A stretch of 29,264 bases of DNA from Oscillospiraceae bacterium (GCA_017435245.1 JAFSFK010000065.1:1-29264); one strand, 5' to 3'; numbered from the stretch's first letter, positions 16,593-25,070 are shown. The notes: a model not told the origin generated them from the sequence alone. Numbers and translations: made by a program.

Positions 16593-17205
16593 TTCTGTTG
16601 CCTCCCAGCCTGACCGGGCCGGGAGGCATACCGTCCGTTTTGAGGATGGTACAGTGATGCGCCTGTACCGTCAAACAGTTCAGGATTTTGGGTTGTATCC
16701 CGGCCTGGAGCTTACGGCGGAAGAGTTGGAAAGCCTCAAAACAGCTGCCGGTCAAATGTCAGCAAAAATGCGGGCAGTCCGGATTGTGTCCGCTTCCAAT
16801 GTATCCAAGCGGGACCTGGAGCAGCGGCTGATCCATAAGGGTGAGGATCCGGCTCAGGCCAAAGAGGCCGTTGCTTGGATGTCAGATCTGAATCTGCTGG
16901 ACGACCGAAGAACTGCAGAGCAGATCGTTCACCGCTGCATCAGCAAGGGCTACGGTCTTTCCCGTGCCAAGCAGGCATTATATGAGAAACGGATCCCCAA
17001 AGAATACTGGCAGGAAGTGTTGGCGGACTACCCCGACCAGACCGACAAAATTGTGGAATTTTTGAAGTCCCGGCTGGGTGACAGTTGGGATGAACGTGAT
17101 CTGCGCAGGGCAATGGATGCCCTTGTGCGCCGTGGTCACAGCTATAGTGAGATTCGCTGCGGATTGCAGATGCTTTCTGTTAACGAAGATTTCCCGGAGG
17201 AATAG
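16582..17205 (+). CDS. recX: Regulatory protein RecX
   Basis: RecX modulates RecA filaments. The chosen start, ATG at 16582 inside the recA end, gives MRIDSVASQ, which matches the usual RecX opening; an ATG one codon upstream is equally possible, and there is no strong ribosome binding site, so translational coupling to recA is likely. The 207-aa product has an N-terminal beta segment ([14 protein letters not shown]) and three tandem three-helix RecX repeats, for example [34 protein letters not shown] and [19 protein letters not shown]. The recA-recX pairing supports the call. Confidence 0.9.
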   Translation: MRIDSVASQPDRAGRHTVRFEDGTVMRLYRQTVQDFGLYPGLELTAEELESLKTAAGQMSAKMRAVRIVSASNVSKRDLEQRLIHKGEDPAQAKEAVAWMSDLNLLDDRRTAEQIVHRCISKGYGLSRAKQALYEKRIPKEYWQEVLADYPDQTDKIVEFLKSRLGDSWDERDLRRAMDALVRRGHSYSEIRCGLQMLSVNEDFPEE

Positions 17206-17206
17206 T

Positions 17207-18535
17207 ATGGCAAATATCGGTTTTATATCCCTTGGCTGTGCCAAGAATCAGGTGGACTGTGAACGGATGATGTACCGTGTTCAGGAAGCGGGACATACTG
17301 TGCAGGCGGATGTTGTCGGCAGCGATGTGGTGATCATCAATACCTGCGGCTTTATAGATTCTGCAAAGTCGGAAGCCATTGATTTTATCCTGCAGATGGC
17401 TCAGCTGAAACAGCAGGGACTGATCGGTAAGATCTTGGTGACAGGCTGCCTGTCCCAGCGCTACCAGCAGCAGATCCTGGACGAGCTGCCGGAGGTGGAC
17501 GGTGTTTTGGGTACCGGAAGCTACACGGAAGTTGTGAGTGCAGTTGATGCACTTTTGAATGATGAAAGTGTGTTTGATTTTGGTTCCATTGACGCACCTG
17601 AGGTGGAGACGGGCCGGATCCTCACGACACCGGAGCACTACGCCTACATTAAAATTGCAGAGGGCTGTGACAACCGGTGCAGCTACTGTATTATTCCATA
17701 TTTGCGGGGTAAATTCCGCAGCCGTCCTATGGACGATGTGCTGTATGAAGCCCGTTTGCTGGCAGCAAATGGCGTAAAGGAGCTGATTGTGGTTGCCCAG
17801 GATACCAGCCGTTACGGCACAGATCTGACTGGCGGCAAGCGGCTGCTGCCTGAACTGCTGCGCCAGCTGTGCAGCATTGACGGATTCCGGTGGATCCGGG
17901 TACACTATGTCTATCCAGATGAGATTGATGATGAATTTATTGATGTGATGGCATCGGAACCCAAGATCGTAAAGTATCTGGATATTCCTATCCAGCACTG
18001 TAACAATAAGATCCTGAAGCTGATGAACCGTCGTGGTGATGGTACATATCTGCGTCAGCTTTTTGAGAAGCTACGGGCCCGGATTCCTGGTTTGGTCTTG
18101 CGCACAAGCGTGATCACCGGACTTCCCGGGGAAGGAGAAGAGGAATTTACAGAGCTTTGTGAGTTCTTAAAAGAACAGCGCCTGGAGCGTGTTGGTGCAT
18201 TCCCGTTCTCACCTGAAGAGGGAACCCCGGCCGCCGAGATGGAATTCCCGGACAGCGAGATCGCCCAGCAACGGGCCCACATGGTGGAATCCATTCAGTC
18301 CCGGATCATGGATGATTACAATGCCGCCATGATCGGAAAAGTGATGCAGGTGCTGGTTGACGGTTATGACGAAGAATATGAGCAGTTCTTTGCCAGAACC
18401 TATGGAGATTCTCCGGAGATCGACGGCAGAGCGTGGATCGCCTCCGAGGAAGCGCTGTCCGAGGGTGAGTTTGTGAGAATTTGCATTGACGGCATCGTCG
18501 ACGGTGATCTTTCCGGTTACCTTGTGGAGGAATGA
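17207..18535 (+). CDS. rimO: Ribosomal protein S12 methylthiotransferase RimO
   Basis: RimO is a radical-SAM enzyme that methylthiolates the conserved Asp of ribosomal protein S12. Start ATG at 17207 lies one base after the recX stop with CGGAGG at 17195-17200; the longer frame into recX is rejected. The 442-aa product has an N-terminal UPF0004 domain with auxiliary-cluster Cys11, Cys47 and Cys81, a radical-SAM core with CxxxCxxC at Cys154/158/161 (EGCDNRCSYCIIP), and a C-terminal TRAM-like domain ending VDGDLSGYLVEE. RimO rather than MiaB is favoured by GFISLGCAKNQVDCE and the KIAEGCDNRCSYCIIP context. pgsA starts three bases after the stop. Confidence 0.94.
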   Translation: MANIGFISLGCAKNQVDCERMMYRVQEAGHTVQADVVGSDVVIINTCGFIDSAKSEAIDFILQMAQLKQQGLIGKILVTGCLSQRYQQQILDELPEVDGVLGTGSYTEVVSAVDALLNDESVFDFGSIDAPEVETGRILTTPEHYAYIKIAEGCDNRCSYCIIPYLRGKFRSRPMDDVLYEARLLAANGVKELIVVAQDTSRYGTDLTGGKRLLPELLRQLCSIDGFRWIRVHYVYPDEIDDEFIDVMASEPKIVKYLDIPIQHCNNKILKLMNRRGDGTYLRQLFEKLRARIPGLVLRTSVITGLPGEGEEEFTELCEFLKEQRLERVGAFPFSPEEGTPAAEMEFPDSEIAQQRAHMVESIQSRIMDDYNAAMIGKVMQVLVDGYDEEYEQFFARTYGDSPEIDGRAWIASEEALSEGEFVRICIDGIVDGDLSGYLVEE

Positions 18536-18537
18536 CT

Positions 18538-19074
18538 ATGACATTGGCGAGTAAAATTACCCTTCTGCGGGTAGCATTTATTCCTGTATTTATGGTCTTT
18601 ATGTATCTGAGCGGAGGTCAGGCAGGCCTGTGGATGTGGCTGTCATTGGCTGTTTTTATCATAGCCAGTCTGACAGACTATGTAGATGGTCAGATCGCCC
18701 GTAAGTGGAATCAGGTCAGTGATTTTGGCAAGTTCCTGGATCCCCTGGCGGATAAGCTTTTGACCATTGCTGCAATGGTGATGTTCTGCCAGTGGGGTAG
18801 ATTCCCCGCTTGGGCACTGATGATCGTACTGACCCGTGAGTTTGCGGTCACAGGCTTGCGTCTTGTTGCAGTTGGCAAGGGGAAGGTCATTGCTGCCGGC
18901 TGGAGCGGAAAAATAAAGACGGCCAGTACGATGCTTGGGCTTTGTGTTTGGATGGCTTTCCCGGATATGACGCTCCTTGGAACTGTGATCACCTGGATCA
19001 TAATTACTACGACGGTATATTCCGGTGTGGAGTATTTTGTCCGGAACTGGAGCTGCCTTTGGGACGATAAGTAA
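18538..19074 (+). CDS. pgsA: CDP-diacylglycerol-glycerol-3-phosphate 3-phosphatidyltransferase PgsA
   Basis: PgsA makes phosphatidylglycerol phosphate in the membrane, the entry to phosphatidylglycerol and cardiolipin. Of two possible ATGs, 18538 is chosen because GGAGG at 18526-18530 is seven bases upstream; the ATG at 18532 is one base away from it. The 178-aa product has the complete CDP-alcohol phosphotransferase signature: Asp47, Asp50-Gly51, Ala54-Arg55, Gly64, Asp68 and Asp72 (TDYVDGQIAR ... DFGKFLDPLADK), and about five hydrophobic segments. It is the last gene of the long operon and is followed by a terminator. The rimO-pgsA pair is common in Firmicutes. Confidence 0.94.
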   Translation: MTLASKITLLRVAFIPVFMVFMYLSGGQAGLWMWLSLAVFIIASLTDYVDGQIARKWNQVSDFGKFLDPLADKLLTIAAMVMFCQWGRFPAWALMIVLTREFAVTGLRLVAVGKGKVIAAGWSGKIKTASTMLGLCVWMAFPDMTLLGTVITWIIITTTVYSGVEYFVRNWSCLWDDK

Positions 19075-19079
19075 CAGAG

Positions 19080-19108
19080 AACCGTCATTGTATCGCAATG
19101 ACGGTTTT
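19080..19108 (+). terminator. Terminator of the long operon
   Basis: Perfect 11-bp stem AACCGTCATTG / CAATGACGGTT with a TATCG loop and a T-tract, six bases after the pgsA stop. Confidence 0.92.
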
Positions 19109-19130
19109 TAACGGAAAGAGTGAGGAGCAT

Positions 19131-20282
19131 ATGAACGAAAAGGAAATTGGCGAGATTCGGCGAAGGGTACGCCGTGACCGCAGCAATATGACTGCTATTT
19201 ATGGCTGTTACGTGAATTCTCAGAAGGAGATCATTTCTGAGTTCAAGCGCAGTGTAGGTACAATGCCTGAAAATGAGGCAGAAAAATACTTTGGAATGAT
19301 AAAAAAGGTTTTGTCGGGCAGAATTGGCAGAAATCTTATCGATATCACCTTCCGCACATCGCAGGTGGCAGAATCTCCCGAGCACAAGCTGCTGATGGAT
19401 CTGCGCAAGTGTGAGCTGAAGGACGATGGCCTGCGGGAGCAGTTCTACCAAAAGGTGATCTCCGGCATCAATTTTGATGACAGCTACCTGATCCTGCTTG
19501 GTTGTGACAGCTACGATGTGCCCTTTAAGAGTAAGGATGATGAGATCCAGCAGGATGCATCCGGTGAGGTGTATACATATATCCTGTGCGCTGTGTGCCC
19601 TGTGAAACTGAGCAAGCCGAATCTTCAATATGTTGCCGAGGAAAAGGAATTCCACGACAGCGGTGCCCAGAATGTGGCATCTGCTCCGGAGCTGGGCTTT
19701 CTGTTCCCGGCCTTTGATAATCGGGCGACAAACATCTATAACGCCCTGTATTATACCCGCAGCGCTAAGGTCAGCTACGAGAGTTTTACAGACGTCATTT
19801 TTAACACCGGTATCCCCAAACCTGCGGAGGAACAGAAAAAGTCCTTTGAGGCGCTGCTGGGCGCTACCCTAAAGGATTCCTGCAGCCTTGAGGTGGTCCA
19901 GACTGTCCACGAGCAACTGAGCCAGTGCATTGATATGCACAAGGAAAGCAAGGTGGCAGAGCCGCTGCTGATCTCCAAGGAGCAGGTTAAGACAGCACTG
20001 AATATGTGCGGAGTGCCGGAGACCAATGTGGCAAAATTCAGCGTGGAATATGATGAGGTCTTCGGTGCGGAAGCATTGCTGCATCCTAAGAATATCATCG
20101 ATCATAAGCATTTTGAGATACAGACACCGGATGTCTCCATCAAGGTCAATCCCGAGCGCAGTGATCTCATTGAGACCCGGATCATCGGCGGTGTGAAATA
20201 TATCCTGATCTGCGCTGATGAGAATGTGGAGGTCAACGGTGTGCCCATCCATATTGCGGATGGTGAGCTTGCAGGCGTATAA
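19131..20282 (+). CDS. DUF4317 family protein, unknown function
   Basis: Start ATG at 19131 with GAGGAG at 19122-19127; the longer frame begins inside the preceding terminator and is rejected. The 383-aa product opens MNEKEIGEIRRRVRRDRSN and contains IYGCYVNSQKEIISEF, a DSYLILLGCDSYDVPF segment, ILCAVCPVKLSKPNL, a PELGFLFPAFDNRATNIY segment and a C-terminal KYILICADENVEVNGVPI. This pattern matches my memory of DUF4317, a family widespread in Clostridia without an assigned role. There is no signal peptide or membrane helix, so it is cytoplasmic. It lies alone between two terminators; no promoter is obvious in the 50 bases upstream. Confidence 0.75.
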   Translation: MNEKEIGEIRRRVRRDRSNMTAIYGCYVNSQKEIISEFKRSVGTMPENEAEKYFGMIKKVLSGRIGRNLIDITFRTSQVAESPEHKLLMDLRKCELKDDGLREQFYQKVISGINFDDSYLILLGCDSYDVPFKSKDDEIQQDASGEVYTYILCAVCPVKLSKPNLQYVAEEKEFHDSGAQNVASAPELGFLFPAFDNRATNIYNALYYTRSAKVSYESFTDVIFNTGIPKPAEEQKKSFEALLGATLKDSCSLEVVQTVHEQLSQCIDMHKESKVAEPLLISKEQVKTALNMCGVPETNVAKFSVEYDEVFGAEALLHPKNIIDHKHFEIQTPDVSIKVNPERSDLIETRIIGGVKYILICADENVEVNGVPIHIADGELAGV

Positions 20283-20316
20283 GTTAAGTCCCATCGGCCA
20301 GCCGATGGGACTTAAC
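20283..20316. terminator. Bidirectional terminator
   Basis: Perfect 15-bp stem GTTAAGTCCCATCGG / CCGATGGGACTTAAC with a CCAG loop, immediately after the DUF4317 stop and two bases before the stop of the convergent kinase-like gene. Confidence 0.85.
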
Positions 20317-20318
20317 TG

Positions 20319-20918
20319 TTATTTTGCCATGTTTACCAGGATCTGCACACACTGTTCAATGCCCAGGGTTCCTGTGTTGAGGCAGATGTCGTAATTTTGT
20401 GCCTGGCCCCAGGATCTGCCGGTGTAGTGCTGATAATTCACCCGGCGGCGCTTATCCTTTTCCTGCAAACGAGCTTCGGGACTCTTTTCAGATTCACCGT
20501 AAAGGCGTACGATACGGTCAGCACGATAATCCATATCTGCGTGAATGTATGCGTGCAGGACATCGGGACGGTCCTTGAGGATATAGTCAGCGTTCCGGCC
20601 AACGATAACACAAGGACCCTTTTCAGCCAGCTGCAGGATCACGCTGCACTGAATGTTCCACAGGAAGTCTGCAGTAGACAAACCGTTCATCACACCGGGG
20701 ACACCCTGGGGAGCAAAGGCGTAAGAAAGGATACTTCTACCGGGAGAATGTTCCCCGTGCTCCTCAACAAATTTGGGAGCAAAGCCGGACTCCAGTGCGA
20801 CCTGTTCCACAAGCTCCTTGTCATAAAAAGGGATACCAAGCTGCTCAGCCACCATACGACCAATGGTACGGCCACCGCTGCCAAATTCACGGCTGATGGT
20901 AATGATTTTCTTCTCCAT
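20319..20918 (-). CDS. Cytidylate kinase-like family protein (AAA-type nucleoside kinase fold)
   Basis: Start at 20918 (MEKKIITISREFGSGG) follows AAAGGAGGG and lies downstream of a consensus promoter. The 199-aa product has a nucleotide-binding loop GSGGRTIG (13-20) in place of the classical GxxGxGKS, then AEQLGIPFYDKELVEQVA, a CVIVGRNADYIL strand corresponding to Walker B of kinases, an Arg-rich lid (EARLQEKDKRRRVNYQHYTG) and YDICLNTGTLGIEQCV. This is the layout of the cytidylate-kinase-like family common in Clostridia. It is separate from the housekeeping CMP kinase, and its substrate is not known. The SREFGSGGRTIG form is normal for the family rather than a local defect. Confidence 0.85.
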   Translation of the reverse strand: MEKKIITISREFGSGGRTIGRMVAEQLGIPFYDKELVEQVALESGFAPKFVEEHGEHSPGRSILSYAFAPQGVPGVMNGLSTADFLWNIQCSVILQLAEKGPCVIVGRNADYILKDRPDVLHAYIHADMDYRADRIVRLYGESEKSPEARLQEKDKRRRVNYQHYTGRSWGQAQNYDICLNTGTLGIEQCVQILVNMAK

Positions 20919-20957
20919 ACAGAACCCTCCTTTAATACACATTGATTGGATGGTTCT

Positions 20958-20986
20958 ATTATATCTGCCGGAAAAGAAAATGTCAA
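20958..20986 (-). promoter_or_regulatory. Perfect-consensus promoter of the kinase-like gene
   Basis: On the minus strand TTGACA (complement of 20981-20986), 17-base spacer, TATAAT (complement of 20958-20963). Both hexamers and the spacing match the sigma-70/SigA consensus. It lies between the stop of the 51-aa ORF and the kinase start. Confidence 0.88.
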
Positions 20987-20998
20987 ATAGAAAGCCAG

Positions 20999-21154
20999 TC
21001 ACATAATATGCTCTTCTGCACAGTTGTCCAGGACCCGTACACCCATCTCGTTTCGGTCTGCTACAGGGAAGAGGGCGATGCTTTCCTCGTCGAAATTGGG
21101 GCAGATTCGTTTCTGGGGATTTAAACGCAGATCGTTCGTTTCGGCCTTTTTCAT
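20999..21154 (-). CDS. Unrecognised small protein (51 aa)
   Basis: Reading the minus strand, an ATG at 21154 preceded by AGGTGA opens a 51-codon frame ending at TGA 20999-21001. The product starts MKKAETNDLRLNPQKRICPNF, continues with an acidic stretch DEESIALFPVADRNEMG, and ends VRVLDNCAEEHIM. It has two cysteines, no signal peptide and no membrane segment. It is divergent from tex and lies upstream of the kinase-like gene, which has its own promoter. Evidence for coding is the ribosome binding site, placement and plausible composition only. I recognise no family. It could also be an untranslated leader. Confidence 0.45.
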   Translation of the reverse strand: MKKAETNDLRLNPQKRICPNFDEESIALFPVADRNEMGVRVLDNCAEEHIM

Positions 21155-21221
21155 AAAATCACCTCGTTGACAGTATGCCGCTAAAATAGAAAAACATTAC
21201 ACAGACCGACAAGCAAAACCG

Positions 21222-21250
21222 TTGCCTAGCCGGTCAAAATGTGATATAAT
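21222..21250 (+). promoter_or_regulatory. tex promoter
   Basis: TTGCCT at 21222-21227, 17-base spacer, TGA-TATAAT with the -10 at 21245-21250, 29 bases before the tex ATG. Confidence 0.8.
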
Positions 21251-21279
21251 TTTAAAATCTTAGGACTAAGGAGAATGCT

Positions 21280-23436
21280 ATGAATTCAGTGATCGAGACC
21301 CTTGCTCTGGAGCTGGGACAGAAGCAGGAGTATGTTGAAAATGTTGTGACCCTGCTGGATGAGGGAAATACAATACCTTTTATTGCCCGCTACCGTAAGG
21401 AGCTGCACGGCAGTATGGATGATACCACCTTGCGTAATCTGGAAACACGGCTGCAATATCTTCGGAATCTGGAGGAGCGTAAAGCTGAGGTCTGTAACGC
21501 TATCGAAAATCAAGGTAAGCTGACGGAAGAACTGTCCGCAGCTATCAATGCAGCGGCGACCCTTGCGGAAGTGGAGGATCTGTACCGTCCTTACAAGCAG
21601 AAACGCCGTACCCGTGCGACTGTTGCCAAAGAAAAAGGTCTGGAACCCCTTGCTCTGGCTATTTTCGCTCAGGACGGACAGGATCCTGCGGTTCTGGCGC
21701 AGGATTATATCGATCCGGAAAAGGGTGTGGAAACCCTTGAAGAGGCTCTGTCGGGTGCGTCCGATATTATTGCGGAGATGATCTCCGATGATCCGGAGAT
21801 CCGTAAAGCATTGCGTGAAAAGATGGAGCGGCAGGCCATCGTGTCCGTTCAGGCAACCGACCCGGAAACAGACAGCGTTTACAGACTTTATTACAGCTTC
21901 TCTATGCCGGTTTCCCGGCTGCTGAACCACCAGATTCTAGCCATTAACCGTGGTGAGAAGGAAGGCTTTCTCAAGGTAAAGGCGGCACTGCCCGGGCTGG
22001 AAGGACAGGCCCTTGTCTGCCGTAAGGCACTCAAGCCTACAATGGTGGTTTCTGCCTTTGTTCGTGCTGCTGCAGAGGACGCTTTCACACGCTTGATCGA
22101 GCCCAGTGTTGAAAGAGAGTTGCGCAATACCCTGACAGATAGAGCAGGGGAGTCTGCAATTGCCAACTTTGCCTTGAATCTGAAGCCGCTTTTAATGCAG
22201 CGTCCTGTGAAGGGCTTTGTCACCATGGGTCTTGACCCCGGATACCGCAACGGTTGTAAAGTGGCTGTCGTGGACGGAACTGGCCGTGTTCTCGATACAA
22301 ATGTGGTATATCCTACTTTCTCTCAACGCAAGAAAGAGGAAGCCATTGAGATTCTCTCCCGGATGATCCGCAAGCATTCCGTCAAGCATATTGCTATCGG
22401 TAATGGTACAGCCTCCCGGGAAACGGAAGCAATGACTGTGGAGATGCTTCGCAATCTTCCCGGTGTCAGCTATATGATCGTCAACGAAGCGGGTGCTTCT
22501 GTATATTCCGCATCCAAGCTGGCAGCAGAAGAATTCCCGGATTTTGATGTGAACCTTCGTAGTGCAGTATCGATAGCAAGACGGCTTCAGGATCCCCTGG
22601 CTGAGCTTGTGAAGATCGATCCCAAGGCCATCGGTGTTGGACAGTACCAGCACGATTGTCCCCAGAAGCGGCTGGACGAGGCTCTGGGCGGCGTTGTTGA
22701 GGACTGTGTCAATGCCGTGGGCGTGGATGTGAACACTGCTTCTGCAAGCCTTCTGCAGCAGGTTTCCGGTCTGAACGGTACTACTGCGAAGAATATCGTC
22801 ATCTACCGTGAGGAGAACGGACCCTTCACGGCGAGAAACCAGCTGAAAAAGGTTTCCAAGCTTGGACCGAAAGCTTACCAGCAGTGTGCAGGATTCCTCC
22901 GTGTCCCGGAGAGTAAGGAGATTCTTGACAATACCGGCGTCCACCCGGAATCCTATGATGCCGCAAAGATGCTGCTAACCCTCTGCGGCTACGATAAAAC
23001 CGATATTGCAGCAGGTAAGCTTTCTGAGCTTTCCCAGAGAATGGAGGAGTTTGGTGCAGAAAAGGCCGCACAGGCGTGTGGCGTTGGTGTACCAACCCTT
23101 CTGGATGTAGTGAAGGAACTGATGAAGCCCGGCCGTGATCCCCGTGATGACCTGCCAGCGCCTATTCTGCGTACCGATGTCCTGGAAATGAAGGATCTGA
23201 AACCCGGTATGGTGCTCAGCGGCACTGTCCGCAATGTTATCGATTTTGGTGTGTTCGTGGATATCGGTGTCCATCAGGATGGACTGGTCCATATTTCCCA
23301 GGTCTGTAACCGTAAGCTTCGCCATCCCAGCGAAGTGGTCAAGGTTGGAGATGTGGTCAAGGTCAGTGTTCTGGATGTAGATGAAAAACGCAAGCGCATC
23401 AGCCTGACCATGAAAAATATTCCTAAGGAAGCATAA
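21280..23436 (+). CDS. tex: Tex family S1 RNA-binding protein
   Basis: Start at 21280 follows AAGGAG. The 718-aa product has the full Tex layout: an N-terminal helical domain with GNTIPFIARYRKELHGSMDDTTLRNLE, a YqgF/RNase H-like domain (TMGLDPGYRNGCKVAVVD ... HIAIGNGTASRETE ... VNEAGASVYSAS), a helix-hairpin-helix region (DVNTASASLLQQVSGLN ... GPFTARNQLKKVSKLGPKAYQQCAGFLRV), and a C-terminal S1 domain (GMVLSGTVRNVIDFGVFVDIGVHQDGLVHIS). Tex proteins bind nucleic acids and affect transcription, with a fold related to eukaryotic Spt6. The gene is monocistronic, with its own promoter and a terminator that begins on the stop codon. Confidence 0.96.
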   Translation: MNSVIETLALELGQKQEYVENVVTLLDEGNTIPFIARYRKELHGSMDDTTLRNLETRLQYLRNLEERKAEVCNAIENQGKLTEELSAAINAAATLAEVEDLYRPYKQKRRTRATVAKEKGLEPLALAIFAQDGQDPAVLAQDYIDPEKGVETLEEALSGASDIIAEMISDDPEIRKALREKMERQAIVSVQATDPETDSVYRLYYSFSMPVSRLLNHQILAINRGEKEGFLKVKAALPGLEGQALVCRKALKPTMVVSAFVRAAAEDAFTRLIEPSVERELRNTLTDRAGESAIANFALNLKPLLMQRPVKGFVTMGLDPGYRNGCKVAVVDGTGRVLDTNVVYPTFSQRKKEEAIEILSRMIRKHSVKHIAIGNGTASRETEAMTVEMLRNLPGVSYMIVNEAGASVYSASKLAAEEFPDFDVNLRSAVSIARRLQDPLAELVKIDPKAIGVGQYQHDCPQKRLDEALGGVVEDCVNAVGVDVNTASASLLQQVSGLNGTTAKNIVIYREENGPFTARNQLKKVSKLGPKAYQQCAGFLRVPESKEILDNTGVHPESYDAAKMLLTLCGYDKTDIAAGKLSELSQRMEEFGAEKAAQACGVGVPTLLDVVKELMKPGRDPRDDLPAPILRTDVLEMKDLKPGMVLSGTVRNVIDFGVFVDIGVHQDGLVHISQVCNRKLRHPSEVVKVGDVVKVSVLDVDEKRKRISLTMKNIPKEA

Positions 23437-23467
23437 AAAATATCCGCCCGATGGGCGGATATTTTTT
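23435..23467. terminator. Bidirectional terminator between tex and the purine permease
   Basis: Perfect 15-bp stem (A6-TATCCGCCC / GGGCGGATA-T6) with a GAT loop. Both arms end in an A- or T-tract, so it works in both directions for the convergent genes. Confidence 0.95.
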
Positions 23468-23477
23468 AGCAGTCAAA

Positions 23478-24899
23478 TCACACTACCAGGAAGAACTTGA
23501 TGAGGAACAGAGCGCTGATGATATAAGTCAGCACGGAAACTTCCTTGAACTTACCGGAGAAGACCTTGATAAAGGTATAGGAGATCAGGCCCAAACCAAT
23601 AGCATGACCGATGGAGCCGGAAACGGGCATACCGATCAGCATAATGGCAACGGGAACAAACTGATCCATATCGCCGAAGTCCACATTCTTAAGACCCTGC
23701 AGCATCAGAATACCTACATAGATCAATGCGGCGGAGGTAGCAGCAGGGGGGATGATAGCGGCGATGGGAGCGATAAAGATACAAGCCAGGAACAGTACGC
23801 CGGTGGTCAGTGCGGTCAAGCCGGTTCTGCCGCCTGCCTCAACACCGGAGGCGGATTCTACGAAAGTAGTAACGGTAGAAGTACCGGTGCAAGCGCCTAC
23901 GACCGTACCCACAGCGTCGGACAGCAGAGCCTCACGCATGTTGGGCATATTGCCCTCTTCGTCCACCATACCGGCACGGGAAGCAGTGCCCACCAGAGTG
24001 CCGATGGTATCAAACATATCGATAATGCAGAAGGTGACGATCAGAGTGATAACAGTAAACCAGCCTATTTCCACCAAGCCCTGCCAGTTGAACTTGAACA
24101 GGGTAGTTTCTGCCATATCCTTGAAGGGAGGCAGGAAGGAAGCGGTTGCCAAAGCAGCAAAGGGGTTGGTTCCGAGGAAGATCCACTGACCTGCCCAGGA
24201 GATCACAGATGCTACCAGCATACCGTAAAGCACAGCACCCTTAACGCCTTTCTTAGCCAACACGATAATAACAAACAGACCAATAAACATAGTGGCCACA
24301 GTCAGCAGCATTGCTGCATAGCCGCTGCCCATAGCGCCCTGTGCGACACTGGGAGTAAGTGCGCCGAAGAAGTCACGCATTGCAAAGAAAGGACCGCCAG
24401 TCTCGGAATAAACACCGGCGTTGGAACCCAGGCCGATATTCATCAGCATCAGTCCGATGGCGGGAGCGATACCAAGCCGTACACCCAGAGGAATGGATTC
24501 CACGATCTTCTCACGAATATTGAAGATGGAAAGGATAATAAAGACGATACCTTCAACCAGAATGATGATCAGACCCGCCTGGAAGGATTCCAGATAAGTC
24601 ATACCGGTCAAACCAACGATATTGCCGACGACAACAGCAAAGAAACTGTTCAGACCCATACCGGGAGCCATTGCAAAAGGTTTATTAGCCAGAAATGCCA
24701 TGCAGAACATACCGACTGCGGAGGCAATACAGGTGGCAAGGAACACGCCGTTCCACAGGGCAGAGCCGGTATCAAAGTTTGTCAGAAGGTTGGGATTCAG
24801 AGCGATGATGTAGGCCATGGTCATAAAGGTTGTCAGACCGGCGATCAGCTCTGTGCGGACAGTGGTGCCATTTTGTTTCAGCTTAAACAGCTTTTCCAT
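23478..24899 (-). CDS. NCS2 family (AzgA/PbuO-type) guanine/hypoxanthine permease
   Basis: The start is placed at 24899 (MEKLFKLKQNGTT), which has AGGAG about 11 bases upstream; an ATG three codons earlier at 24908 sits very close to that site and is the alternative. The 473-aa membrane protein opens with the AzgA signature NGTTVRTELIAGLTTFMTMAYIIALNP, followed by FAMAPGMGLNSFFA, FCIIDMFDTIGTLVGTA and GTSTVTTFVESASGVEAGGRTGLTAL, over about 12-14 hydrophobic segments. These proteins import purine bases with protons. No purine riboswitch is visible in the leader; a small CCGCA/TGCGG hairpin precedes the ribosome binding site. Exact substrate (guanine, hypoxanthine or adenine) cannot be assigned. 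Confidence 0.92.
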   Translation of the reverse strand: MEKLFKLKQNGTTVRTELIAGLTTFMTMAYIIALNPNLLTNFDTGSALWNGVFLATCIASAVGMFCMAFLANKPFAMAPGMGLNSFFAVVVGNIVGLTGMTYLESFQAGLIIILVEGIVFIILSIFNIREKIVESIPLGVRLGIAPAIGLMLMNIGLGSNAGVYSETGGPFFAMRDFFGALTPSVAQGAMGSGYAAMLLTVATMFIGLFVIIVLAKKGVKGAVLYGMLVASVISWAGQWIFLGTNPFAALATASFLPPFKDMAETTLFKFNWQGLVEIGWFTVITLIVTFCIIDMFDTIGTLVGTASRAGMVDEEGNMPNMREALLSDAVGTVVGACTGTSTVTTFVESASGVEAGGRTGLTALTTGVLFLACIFIAPIAAIIPPAATSAALIYVGILMLQGLKNVDFGDMDQFVPVAIMLIGMPVSGSIGHAIGLGLISYTFIKVFSGKFKEVSVLTYIISALFLIKFFLVV

Positions 24900-24955
24900 A
24901 GGGCGCATTTCTCCTTTAGTTGATATTGAATGCCGCAGTGCGGAATTACAAAATC

Positions 24956-24984
24956 AGTATAACATAACAAATCAGATTATTCCA
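24956..24984 (-). promoter_or_regulatory. Likely promoter of the purine permease
   Basis: On the minus strand TGT-TATACT (-10, complement of 24956-24961) with a weak TGGAAT at -35 (complement of 24979-24984), 17-base spacing. The extended -10 compensates for the weak -35. Confidence 0.5.
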
Positions 24985-25042
24985 GAATTTTCTTTTAGAA
25001 ATCACAATATTTTGTAAACCCCTGACAATTGCACACAATCTA

Positions 25043-25070
25043 TTGACAATTAAAAAGATATGTGTATACT
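25043..25070 (+). promoter_or_regulatory. Promoter of the glycine riboswitch-glyA unit
   Basis: TTGACA at 25043-25048, 16-base spacer, TATACT at 25065-25070, about 30 bases before the first aptamer. Confidence 0.8.

Noticed and set aside
23451..24923. 490-codon plus-strand frame rich in Gln, His, Gly and Asp
   Set aside because: It is antisense to the NCS2 permease, whose motifs and membrane segments are unambiguous; the polar composition comes from reverse-reading hydrophobic codons.
24909..25042. Purine riboswitch in front of the NCS2 permease
   Set aside because: The leader is short and lacks the conserved purine-aptamer loop words and three-way junction; only a small CCGCA/TGCGG hairpin is present.
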